DNA from: JALEFZ01 sp039817415
GTDB lineage: Bacteria > Bacteroidota > Bacteroidia > J057
DNA length: 58,871 nt
Direction of reading: 5' to 3'
NCBI GenBank assembly: GCA_039817415.1
Contig: JBCBVV010000041.1
Span: 1-58,871, forward strand
Under the pieces are notes generated by a model. That model worked only from the letters and a program-made list of their open reading frames with translations, had not been told where the DNA came from and did no database searches. The translations under genes were made by a program, and so were the position numbers. Positions 45,208 to 56,100 of this stretch are shown here, one piece after another (within the stretch, counting starts at the first letter, position 1; every line of letters begins with the position of its first letter).

Positions 45208-46701
45208 CTATTTCTTCCAGATATGAAAAGAGAATCCCTCACCTGAAACAGGATCGATTCCTGAGAAAAAGTATATGCCTTCACTCAAGTGAGATAAATC
45301 GATAGATTTTTCATGTACTCCAGCATTTAGCTCAATCCATTCTGAAAATAATCTCCGACCAGAGGCATCAGAAACGATGACCATGATGGTTAATTCCTCT
45401 TTAGCAAAGAGTTTTAGATGGGTTTGATCATCAAAAGGATTAGGCCACACAATAGCACCTCCAATTTTTCCAGTGGCTGCGATCTGAACCTCTTCAATAG
45501 ACGAAAATCTATAGCCTTGTTCTAGGCGTACTTCCCTTAAACGATAGTGAATTTCCCCTGAGTCAGGGCTAAAATCATAGCCATAGAAAAGCTTCGAGGG
45601 TTCAGTCTGTTTGACAAAGATTGTGTCAAAAATGGAGAATTTTCCTTGTGCAGTTGATTTTTCCAGGAGGAAGTAGTCAATTTCCTCAACTTCTTTTACC
45701 TCCCAATCCAAGTAAACATTCCCATTTTGTGGACTGGCATGAAATTCAAGGAAATTATGGGATAACAAAGCCGAAGGATCAGAACCTACAATACCTACAT
45801 CTCCAAATGAAGTCAAGTTGAAATGCCAAACTACAGGCATACCATTATTTACCGAATAATCTGAGTTGATGAGACATGGATCTATCATTGTCAATGTGTC
45901 TCCAACAAATAAAATTGACTCAATAGAATCACAATCAAAATCAACCTCTCTTGGCTGGGATTCTAAATGATACACGGCTTCCACCTCATCAACATCAATC
46001 TTCCATCTACCAAAATCAGGAATAGAACAATTTAACGGAGTGAGGCAGGAGGGATTATCTTCAAAGATAATAGGATCACTGGGATCATACGATACGACCA
46101 TTTGTCCCCAATGATCCAGACGAGCAATGTCCATTGCTATCCACTGATATTTCAAGGCGTTGTTGAAATCAGTATTTGCAACGGGAAATATGTATTTTCT
46201 CTTCTTGTTGATATGGTGTTGCACACTACCTACAACAAATCCAGTAGGATTTGCTTCATTTTTCGAATATTGGGTAAAGCTTCCCCCATTCATGTAGAGA
46301 TGATGATCATCCTCCATAACAAGGCCACTTCCCAATTGCATTTCGTTTGTAATTTCTAGAGTCTGACTAGATCTCAGAAAACCCTTTACTTTTTGGAGAC
46401 TTAGGTTGGGGATGACTGTAGTATCCTTGTGAAAAGAAGTCAAGTGTACGTCTCCTTCACCCCTAAATTCCAATAACGACTGGGGCGTAAAATTAATCTC
46501 TACATAGTTATTAAATGATCCATCAATCACTAATTCACCTTGTATTTTTAGTTCTCCTTTATTGTGTAAATCACCCTCTACAAAAAAGGAGGACGCATCT
46601 TCTACAAACAAAAGAGTAGAGTCAATTTTACAGCCAATCTGGGCATAAGATCCACAATGGCTTCCAATAATCATTAGACACAAAATGATGCGGCTTTTCA
46701 T
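45208..46701 (-). CDS. T9SS-secreted beta-rich protein
   Basis: A 497-residue exported protein (signal peptide MKSRIILCLMIIGSHCGSYAQ). The first half has short repeated strands (FFVEGDLHNKGELKIQGELV, LSLQKVKGFLRSSQTLEI), a shape seen in many Bacteroidota surface proteins. Residues ~325-400 form an fn3-like segment (HASPQNGNVYLDWEVKEVEEID, IHYRLREVRLEQG), and the end is a T9SS sorting domain (WPNPFDDQTHLKLF ... LSHLSEGIYFFSG). It follows the pectate-lyase-like gene by two bases and closes the operon. Function unknown. Confidence 0.82.
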   Translation of the reverse strand: MKSRIILCLMIIGSHCGSYAQIGCKIDSTLLFVEDASSFFVEGDLHNKGELKIQGELVIDGSFNNYVEINFTPQSLLEFRGEGDVHLTSFHKDTTVIPNLSLQKVKGFLRSSQTLEITNEMQLGSGLVMEDDHHLYMNGGSFTQYSKNEANPTGFVVGSVQHHINKKRKYIFPVANTDFNNALKYQWIAMDIARLDHWGQMVVSYDPSDPIIFEDNPSCLTPLNCSIPDFGRWKIDVDEVEAVYHLESQPREVDFDCDSIESILFVGDTLTMIDPCLINSDYSVNNGMPVVWHFNLTSFGDVGIVGSDPSALLSHNFLEFHASPQNGNVYLDWEVKEVEEIDYFLLEKSTAQGKFSIFDTIFVKQTEPSKLFYGYDFSPDSGEIHYRLREVRLEQGYRFSSIEEVQIAATGKIGGAIVWPNPFDDQTHLKLFAKEELTIMVIVSDASGRRLFSEWIELNAGVHEKSIDLSHLSEGIYFFSGIDPVSGEGFSFHIWKK

Positions 46702-46703
46702 AC

Positions 46704-48641
46704 CTACAGATTTCTATTGATTTCCTTCCATGTTCCATTGCCCATAGAAAGTAAGGTAATGCTACTATTTGCTGTCGAAATGAAATCTCTTACAAGGAAA
46801 AGAAACCCAATTTGCTGTAACTTGACCCCTGCATCATTGAACAGGATTGTGATAACACAACCAGCAGGGAAACGGTCTTCGGCTAAATCGTTTATGCGGT
46901 GTATATCGTGAGACCCCGATAGGACGAATATATTGCCGGTAGCTGGTAAAAGTAATCTATTATCTGAAGGAATTTGATAGTTGGTTATGTTATTGCTTAA
47001 AGTCCCATATAACTTGCCACCATTTTGTCGAATCGCTTTTCCTCTTATTTCCGGTAGCTTGTTACCAAAGGTGAAAGTTGGAGTAGTGATGTAGCAGACA
47101 AGCTCTTTGTTTCCCAAGCTGTTAATCAACCTAATCCTGGGAAAAGGTGGTGCATTCACAGGGGTTTTCCCTGTCATTCCTATTACTTCCCAATCGTTGT
47201 TTCCCGTGTGCCCTACAGATTGTTTATCGCCATTAAAGTCATTAAATATCATTTGAATGGCTCCTTCCACATCGGTTTTTCCATAAATTCCCATGCTACA
47301 AAAATCTGTGTTATGCAAGCCACTTGGCCTTGGAAGTTCAGTAAGAATGGGAGCAAAAACGGCGATTTCGCCTACTGGTACCACTACCTTAAGGACATTG
47401 TGTCCTGGTACCAATTGCTCTTCATCTATTTCGATGGAAGATACTGCACCAGTGATACTCCATGCTGGAATAAGATTGTTTTCTATTCCTTTAAATACAG
47501 AGTTGGTCAACATATTCTCTCCAGAACTTTCAACCTGAATATTTTGACTTGAGATCATTCTAATGCTGTTTGCCCCTTTGTCCTCAATAATCCCACCCGA
47601 GAAAACACCTTCGATCAAGTTGTTGAACGTGCCAGCATTTACTTTGATTAAGGGCCTGACATTCCCTTGGTCTCTTCCTTCAATCCTCAAATCATAAGCT
47701 GAAATTTGCCCAGAAATAATGGCCAAATGGGCCACTTCACTTTCATAAGGTTCAATGATTGAGGCAGTAAACACATTATTGTTGCCACCGTCAATCAGAA
47801 TTCCTGTATCAAATCCTCCACCGGATACTACAACTTTTTGAAAGAAATTAGAGTTCACAAAGGAGGTCTCATCTTCTTTTATGGAAAGTCCTATCTTCCC
47901 ATGCCTAATCCTAATTTGCTGAAAGCTTCCATAAGCGATTCCTCCACTATTTTTTGCGGCCAATTCCATGGCAGTACCGGAAGAGAAGCCATAGATATGA
48001 ACTTGCTCAAAAAAGATACTTTCCAACAGTCTATTAGTAGCAGAGATCAAGATTCCATTCGCACCTTGACCAGGTTTTGCCTCTGATAGGGTAAGATTTC
48101 TTATACCTGCATGATGCCCCTCCACCAGGACTGCCCACCCTTCACCTTTGTATTGAAGGACTGAGCCATTGGTAGGAGATTCAAGTGGATCTGCACCTCT
48201 CCCCAAACCCTCCAAATAAACTCCATCGGGTAGGACCAAGGGACGTGAGAAAGTAAAGACGCCTACTGGTATGGTAATTCTACCTCCTGAATGAGCTGCC
48301 GAATCAATAGCTAGTAAAATAGCATCGGTGTCATCCCCGGCATCATTAGGAATGGCTCCAAACTGCGTAATGCTCAGGCCACTTCCATTGGGCAAAAATG
48401 CCCATTTACCAATTCCTGTGCTATCAGAAACCAATACTTTTCCTTTTGCGGCAAACTCTCTGATTCTTAAATTCCCATTGACGTCAAGGGTGGCTGTAGG
48501 TTTATCTGTATTAATCCCTACTCTGCCCTGCCCACAGGCTAAGGTAATAGAAAAAATAAGCGCGACTGCTATTAGACTACCCCTCCATAAGGACCGGTAC
48601 CTAATTCCTTTTCGAAAAAAATCGTACGAATAGATATTCAT
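46704..48641 (-). CDS. Pectate_lyase_3 / beta-helix protein with tail-fibre-like N-terminus
   Basis: A 645-residue protein. After an N-terminal hydrophobic segment (SLIAVALIFSITLACG) comes the GRVGINTDKPTATLDVNGNL motif, common in Bacteroidota surface and phage-tail-like proteins. From residue ~90 it has the Pectate_lyase_3 start (GLSITQFGAIPNDAGDDTDAILLAIDSAAHSGG, then GRITIPVGVF), followed by beta-helix turns (ANGILISATNRLLESIFFEQVHIYG) and a C-terminal jelly-roll-like region. This class includes polysaccharide lyases and depolymerases, but no catalytic set is obvious. It lies between the sugar-phosphate transferase gene and the T9SS protein gene, suggesting action on, or display with, the exopolysaccharide. 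Confidence 0.78.
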   Translation of the reverse strand: MNIYSYDFFRKGIRYRSLWRGSLIAVALIFSITLACGQGRVGINTDKPTATLDVNGNLRIREFAAKGKVLVSDSTGIGKWAFLPNGSGLSITQFGAIPNDAGDDTDAILLAIDSAAHSGGRITIPVGVFTFSRPLVLPDGVYLEGLGRGADPLESPTNGSVLQYKGEGWAVLVEGHHAGIRNLTLSEAKPGQGANGILISATNRLLESIFFEQVHIYGFSSGTAMELAAKNSGGIAYGSFQQIRIRHGKIGLSIKEDETSFVNSNFFQKVVVSGGGFDTGILIDGGNNNVFTASIIEPYESEVAHLAIISGQISAYDLRIEGRDQGNVRPLIKVNAGTFNNLIEGVFSGGIIEDKGANSIRMISSQNIQVESSGENMLTNSVFKGIENNLIPAWSITGAVSSIEIDEEQLVPGHNVLKVVVPVGEIAVFAPILTELPRPSGLHNTDFCSMGIYGKTDVEGAIQMIFNDFNGDKQSVGHTGNNDWEVIGMTGKTPVNAPPFPRIRLINSLGNKELVCYITTPTFTFGNKLPEIRGKAIRQNGGKLYGTLSNNITNYQIPSDNRLLLPATGNIFVLSGSHDIHRINDLAEDRFPAGCVITILFNDAGVKLQQIGFLFLVRDFISTANSSITLLSMGNGTWKEINRNL

Positions 48642-48677
48642 GGTTGTTGCTGATTCTGGACGAATAAATGATTAAGG

Positions 48678-49790
48678 CTAAAGGGATATCTTATCTTTCA
48701 ACATAATCCCTTTCCTACCAATTCTTATCCCGTTCTTGTAATACAGGTAACCTAGGAAGGTAATTGGAAGAAGAATTTGACCTCCGATAATGTAAGCAGG
48801 ACTCAATTCGAAGGCAAAGCTTACCAAGGTGCATCCCAAACCAAACAAGTAAACCCCGGTAAGAAAAATAGTTGATTTTTCATGGGTCTTAAATACCTTC
48901 AAGGCCATGTGGTGGACGTGGTTGTTATCGGGTTTAAAGGGAGAGATTCCTTTTGCGATCCTTCTAGAAAATACTTGAACTGTATCAACTACAGGTAACC
49001 ATATTTGGCTTATAACAAGCATTAACAAATAAGGGGGCTCGTTTTGAGTCAAAAATACAGGAATAGAAGCAGAGGAAGTAAACAATGAAAGTGACAGTAC
49101 ACCAATCATGAATCCAAGACAAAGCGAACCCGCATCTCCCATAAATGTCTTTGCTTTTCTCCAGTTAAAGGGTAAGAAAGCACCGCAAGCACCTGCGACA
49201 AGGAAACAAAATACTGCATAACTGACCTTACCTGCTGAAGAAAAAATAAATCCATAATAGGCAAAAGCAAAGAATGAAAGGCTGCCTGTAAATCCATTGA
49301 TCCCATCTATCAAATTCCATGCGTTAGTTATAAGCAACATGAAAACCACAGTTATCGCATATTGACCAAAAATTGGAAGTTCGTGAATTCCAAAAAGACC
49401 ATATAGATTTTCAATCCTCAAGCCCGTATAGGCAGCCATTAGGATAGGAAAAACAGAGATAAGAAGCTTCCACTTTGCTTTGATAGGATGCTTATCGTCA
49501 TAAACTCCCATGGCAAAAATGAGAATTGCCGCCATAAGACCAATAAACAGGCTCTTATTCTCAGGGAAAAAAATCTGACTGATACCTATGGCAAGGATTG
49601 AAGGAAAGATAGTAGACACAATACCTATCCCACCTACAAGGGGTGTGATTTTCTTGTGAATCTTCCTGCCTCCAGGGTTATCTGTCAAATCAAATTTGTA
49701 CCCAAGTTTGATGAAGAGCGGCATTTGATATAAATTAATCGCAAAGGCTAGGACAAAAGAAAATGCGTAAGACAAGTAAAGGTAATCCAT
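48678..49790 (-). CDS. wecA: Polyprenyl-phosphate N-acetylhexosamine-1-phosphate transferase (WecA/TagO/MraY family)
   Basis: An integral membrane enzyme that loads the first sugar phosphate onto undecaprenyl phosphate, starting a surface glycan. About eleven helices; motifs present are GGRKIHKKITPLVGGIGI, MGVYDDKHPIKAKWKLL (the catalytic Asp pair), NAWNLIDGINGFTGSL, FMGDAGSLCLGFMIG, and the HxH loop DNNHVHHMAL, which resembles WecA/TagO more than MraY. Length 370 is normal. It is the first gene of a minus-strand operon with the beta-helix protein, and lies in a region with wza/wzc export genes, supporting a role in capsule or exopolysaccharide. The exact sugar is not predictable. Confidence 0.88.
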   Translation of the reverse strand: MDYLYLSYAFSFVLAFAINLYQMPLFIKLGYKFDLTDNPGGRKIHKKITPLVGGIGIVSTIFPSILAIGISQIFFPENKSLFIGLMAAILIFAMGVYDDKHPIKAKWKLLISVFPILMAAYTGLRIENLYGLFGIHELPIFGQYAITVVFMLLITNAWNLIDGINGFTGSLSFFAFAYYGFIFSSAGKVSYAVFCFLVAGACGAFLPFNWRKAKTFMGDAGSLCLGFMIGVLSLSLFTSSASIPVFLTQNEPPYLLMLVISQIWLPVVDTVQVFSRRIAKGISPFKPDNNHVHHMALKVFKTHEKSTIFLTGVYLFGLGCTLVSFAFELSPAYIIGGQILLPITFLGYLYYKNGIRIGRKGIMLKDKISL

Positions 49791-50061
49791 TAATCAAAAA
49801 TATCTTATAACAATTATTCAAATATCCGATATTTAGTTTATTATTAAAATTCGAAATATTCATTTTTTTAAGTTCATGTCGTCGGTCATAATCGAACAAT
49901 TATTTATCGATTGATTTTGTGTTGCTTACCCAATAAACCCATAACAATCTAATAATCAATTACTTACATTTATGCCTTTCCTTTATACACTATCTATCTC
50001 AATGTATTTATTAATTGTATGCATCATTCCTTACAGGAGGGCGCACCTCATGATTACAAAT
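49791..50061. other. AT-rich intergenic region upstream of wecA
   Basis: About 270 bases with no gene. It must contain the promoter of the wecA-led operon; no clear operator or RNA was recognised. Confidence 0.4.
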
Positions 50062-50093
50062 AAAAAATGGGAGCAAAAAAGCTCCCATTTTTT
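50062..50093 (-). terminator. Terminator after the 2173-residue surface protein gene
   Basis: AAAAAATGGGAGC and GCTCCCATTTTTT form a perfect stem with an A6 (T6 on the minus strand) loop, 19 bases after the stop. The symmetric A/T flanks allow function in both directions. Confidence 0.88.
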
Positions 50094-50111
50094 ATCCAAT
50101 AACCATCATTA

Positions 50112-53100
50112 TTACTTTCCACTGACCATAAATTTCTGAACATAGGTCCTTCGATTCAGGTCAAATACTCTCAAATAATAAATACCTGGTTCAAGCTTAT
50201 CAACCTCTATTTCATGCACTCTGGTAGGCTTAATCCACTGTTTTACCAATTCATTCCCTAACGTACTTGTGATGCTATACCCTATGATACGTTGGCTTCC
50301 AAAAGCTGCATTTGCCTCAAGATAAAAACTCATGCGGTGTTTGGCAGGATTAGGGTATATGGAAAGTCCGTCTGATACCACAAATCTATTAGGTATATCG
50401 ACTCTTATTAAAGCTGTATTTGTGATAACTGCCTCATTGAAGTCGAAGATAATAGCGGCTCGATTGGTTATTTTCTCTCCCTGCTTTACGTTTACCTTAG
50501 GACGTATGTGAAACTGAACAAATCCATGACTTTCTGCCTCATTTGACACACTATCAGGTAAATCTATGTTGAGAAATCGCCACGTGGCTATATTTCCATT
50601 CAACTCAAGTTGGTATTCATGGCTAGCTACCTCCATTTCAAAGCTTTCCAAGTCAAGATTTTCCGGAAGCGTATCAATAATTGTAACATAGGTCGCCGGG
50701 AAATTCCCTACGTTCTGAAATCGAATCCTATAAGTGATTTGTTCTCCTAGGTTCACCCAGTCATTCGGATAGACTAATATATCATTGGGGTCGATAGCAC
50801 CTACCACTTCTTGTCTGAGAGAAATAGAATCATTTGAGTTATCACAATCCGATTCATTTGCTGACATAGCAACCGATAAAGATAGAGAATCTCCTATCGT
50901 AGATGTAGTCAGAATAGAATCTTCAAAATATATAGTCCCTGTTTCTCCAAGCGAAAGAGTTCCTAGATCCCAAATAAGAATACTATTAGTTGTATCATAA
51001 GAAGTCCATACAGGAGAAGCACTTGCTGGATCCATATGTTCATCCAAATAAACCTTCAATTGGGTATTGGTGGCTTCATTACCGCCTTGATTCTCGTAAC
51101 TAATTGCATAAGTGGCTGTAAATCCTTTTCGAAGAGGCGTACTTCCCATCACAACTTCTAGGTCAGGAAAAGAACAACCTGAGGTGAATCCAAATGTACT
51201 TGTGCTATCATTGGAACATCCTGAAACTGTGATATCATATGATGCCGTACACGCATTGGTCCAAATAGATGTAGCTTGAGCTTCCACGCTGAAGGTTCCA
51301 TCTTCGACTTTCATTTCAAAGTTGCCAGCGGAATCCGTGGTTATACTTCTGTTGTCATCCCCGATTAGAATCTGGATGTTTGGAATTCCTGCCTCTCCAC
51401 CATCCATGATACAGTTTCCATTCTCATCATGATAGACAGTCCCATAAATTACATTCTCACAAGGCTCTACATAGGAAAGGCATGAAGGATCGTTGAGAGA
51501 AATATTGGTGTCATATTGTCTCAGTCCAGAAGGCCATTGAATAATAAGGGAGTCCATGACTGTTGCATCACCAAATCCAAATATGGTTCTAAGGTCTCCT
51601 TGTCCGTAGGCTCCTCCTCCACCTGCTCCTATCAGTCTCGTCTGCCATACGTCTACTCCATTGATATTGGCTTTCGCTTTGACCACACTTCCTATTCCAA
51701 GACCATTGCTACTATTGGCATTCAAGCAAATCTTAGCAAAGCTATTGCACTTACCCTTAGAGTTTTTGAACAGGACATTGGCTTCATTACCGTATGTAGC
51801 TGAGAAAACATCCATATCGCCGTCGTTGTCATAATCCCCCCAAGCCGTTGCCATTGTGTTACCAAGAGCAGTAGTCAATTCATTACTCACTCTAGTGAAT
51901 GTTCCATCGCCATTGTTTTGGTAAAGGAATTTAAAGCCTGCGCGGTCATTGCTCACAAATAGATCTAGGTAGCCGTCATTATTATAATCGGTCCATCCAC
52001 TACCTTGTGAATTCCCTTTATCCAAAGCAATATCCCCAGAAAATATTCTAGTAAACGTCGCATTTCCATTGTTCCTATACAGAAAGTTATAAGAATCAGC
52101 ATTGTTGGCTACAAAAAGATCAAAATCCCCATCATTGTCATAGTCTCCCCAGCTTGATCCCGAAGAATAACTACTATCTGCGAAAGTAGATTCAAGTACT
52201 GAGGTAAATATTCCGTTGCCATCATTTCTGTACAGTAGATTAGGTGTATTTTGATCATTTGAAACAAATAAATCTGGATCACCATCTTCATCATAATCAG
52301 CCCAAGATGAGTGTGTAGAGGAAAAAGCAGCCGCAGATATATCACCTCCACTCACTCGTGTAAAAGTTTTATCCCCATTATTATGGTACAATAAGTTGTA
52401 TTTGGTCGGCTGATAATCGCATATGAAAAGATCCAAATAACCGTCTAGGTCATAATCTGCCCACGAACAACTGAAGGAATATCCCTTGTAGGCTATTTGT
52501 CCATTTGAGGTAGCAGATATGATGGTAAAATTTCCACTCCCATCATTCTCATATAACCAGTTTCCAGTTCCAATATCATTTGTAACAAAAGCATCAAGGT
52601 CTCCATCATTATCAATATCCGCAAAAGAGGCAGAAGTCGTAGGACCAATATCCTGAACAAGATCAGAACTCGTGCTTTGTGTAAAGGTCCCATTACCATT
52701 ATTCAGATATAGAGAATTGGCTGTAACGAGATCATAATTAGCCACAAAGATATCTTGGTCCCCATCATTATCTACATCAGCCCAGCTCAAAGAACGACTA
52801 TCTGTTAAATCATTTTGGAAAACAGAAGAAGTATCTTGAAAGAAAACCGAGGATAGCGGTGATTCCACATAAATCTTAGGATGGGCTACATAGTCTTGGG
52901 CGATGGGATCACCACAGTATTCATTCCCATTCAAATATATTTCGAATCTATCTCCCTGCGTAAAGTTTTCATCTAACTCAAAATCAAATCTCAAATCTAC
53001 TCTACTGTATGAGAAGTTCGTTGCCCCTGGCAGGCCATCTGAGGCAATGGTAGAATTTAAACTATCCAAATTAAATGTGTAAGTACTCCCCGATAGCTCG

Positions 53101-56100
53101 GGATCACTTATGCTAGTATAACTATCAGTAATCGGATAACGAATGTAAGAAGTTCCACTGGCGATTTGTATTCCTGCAGGAACAACGATATCTACCACAA
53201 TATCCTTAGAATAAGCATACAATACACTTGCAATCCGCATGTCAAAGGTGAATTCTGGATTACAGACATCCACTTCACCTTGTGGTGTGTAGGTAATTTG
53301 TAGCTCTGCATCTTTGGGTTCTACATAAACAAATTCACTATCAATCGGGCAACCATTTGCGGCTAAAGATGCCGGGAAGCCATCACAACCAAATCCATAG
53401 TAAATGCGAATACTGTCTGTGTTACAATCACTGGTTGAAACATCAATGCTAAAATCTTGACTTCCTCCTCCTGAAAGAGTTCCGATTTGGTACAATCCAC
53501 CTGATTCAGTAATTGGTCCAGCACTTGTGTAAACAGAATCAATGATTACTTTTCCTGAGGGGCTTTGTGCAGTAAACCAAACAGAGTTTGCTGTTTTTCC
53601 ACCAGAATTATTTTCTATGGTCAAATCAAAGGTTACTTCCTGATTCAGTCCATCTACGATTGGATTTGAAGTAGAAATTTCTAATTCCGCAGGGGCATAT
53701 CTAATTCTATCATTCGCACCACTCAACCATCCAGTTGTTTCACCTCCAAGATTATCAGATTGATCGAGGGCAAATAACCAGCCTACTTCTTCATAGGTGC
53801 TCTGAGTCTTGGTACAAACTGGATCAAGGTTAATGGTTAAGGTCCCAGAAAAACCATCATCGCCTTCATACACTGATCCTCCATTGCCCGCCAAATATTG
53901 ACTCAAGTCAAATACTAGTGTATCACCAGAGGAGGAATCATAGGTAATACCTGAGTAAGATTCTGTTGCGCTTCCTCCCGTTGTAGTGGTTCTATTTTGA
54001 GAAAATGAAGCTGAAACAAAATCATAGCCACTTGGAATCCAGACTTTTGCTGATGCAATGTTTGCCCAGTTTCTGTATTCATATGGGAAGAGATTTCCCC
54101 CTTCGTAATTGGTACAGCAAGGTCCAATCGTCAAATAGTATGATTGGCTCACTGATTGCGTACAGTTTCTCACAGTTCTGTCTTCCGCCCCTGATACACT
54201 AAAAGCATACCCAATTAGCGTGATGTTGACAGGAATCCAATTACAATTGTATTGGTTGGCTGTTGAAGGATTGGCAGAGACAGATAAATACATTCTATTG
54301 ATGGTCGTAACCTCCTCAATCTGAGCTCCTACATTTGTACTTAAAGCTAAGTCCATGTCTACCCAAATAGAGTCTCCCTCCCCATACACATATCCATTAA
54401 AATCAGAGCAACCGGCTGAATTTAAGGAAGAAGCACTAAAATCTAGGACAAAGGTTGCTGAGTCTGATGTTCCATTTGTTTTACTCACACTTAGGTTGGA
54501 ACAACTGTAGTAACTTCCTGAAGAGGCATCATATACAGTAACACTCCCTCCTAAGGCAGTAAAATTTGTTCCCATGGGAATCTTGGAACTAGCATATCCA
54601 TAGGCAAAGTTGAAACCAGAATTGCTAACCTCGCCATTTAGACTCACATTCAATGTATCTCCAAACATTAATCGTCTACTCTGTACCTGATTCATATTCA
54701 AGGATCCACTTCCGTCAGCCAAGCCATCACCATTGTTATCAGGAGATCCGAAATTAGTTCTACTTAAGGAGGCCTCCCACAAGCTTAAACCATCTGAACA
54801 CCCACTTCCAGGACAGAAGAAATAAGTGGATGTTGACTCCTCACATGTCATTGGAATCCTACAACCAGAAGTACAAGTTGAGTCCAACTGGTAAAACATC
54901 TGGGCACTCGTCGCCTGGTAACCACTTGTTACACCCGCAGCATCACAATCTAGACTAAGGGTCAACTCTGCTTCTGCCAAGAGAAAATCAAAGTTAGCCG
55001 GAATTGGGAATTCATATTGTGCCAATATACTCCTATTGGTGGAGTCATAATTAACACTCTTAGGACTCCACTCTGTCAAACCGCTCCTGAATACAAGGTC
55101 GCTAGAGTTTCCGGAAAAATTCAGCCCCGTGGGAAGGGAAAACTCAATATCATATAAGGCACCTGCTTGATCTGGTAAATTAAAGGTGGCAGATGATAAG
55201 CGATACAACCATTGGTCTGAATTACCATCTGATATAACAGCCGGAGACTCTGTGTACAATGTAAAGTATCTATTGTACTCCGTTTCTCCTACATCTGAAT
55301 GCGAGTAACTTTTAGTTCCACAAGCATTGTCATAGGAGGTACTCACCGACCATCCATTAAATGAAGCATTGGTACATACGTCTATACAGCAGGTATAAGT
55401 TTGAAAATCGATATATACCGTATCTCCAGGTTGAAGATTTGGCAAGCTAAAACTGATTGAACTTAAGGGGGTACTACTTAAGCAGGAATAGGAGCTGGAC
55501 GAACTGCTTCCAGTTAGCGAGAGACTAATTGGCGAACCAGACAGCCCTACCTTATAGGTCAAACCTGTACTAAGGATTTCTGAATAGGAAGAGGCTGATG
55601 TTTTTTGTATCGTAACATTCGTATTCACCGCTGGGCCCGATCCTGAGTTGACAAAACGGATTTGGTTGTCATAATTAGATGAACCAATACAATTGTCATA
55701 GCCTGAAGTGAGGGTTCGCAGAATGGCTGGATCCTCTGTAGTGATAACTGTATTTGAATTTGAGCTTGAACTAGAAGTAGAACTTTGGCAATACAAATTA
55801 TCGTCGCATCCCCAAAAAGCATCGAAAACAGTATTTACGTTGTTACAACCTAAAATATCAACTGTTTCAGTAACAGTTAAACTTTCCCCTGGTTCGAAAT
55901 AAATATCTCCATCTCCAATAGTTTTTATGGCGGTGGAGTCAAAAGTAATTGTATCTCCAGTCGCGTTGAGTATACCTATATCACTTGCCGAAACTGCAAT
56001 ATTACTGTCATGGATTTTGGCTAATTTGAATTCATTCAGAGCCCCTGTTCCTCCATTGAACATGGTGATTTGTCTGGTGAAAGAAGAACCCGCTAACCCT

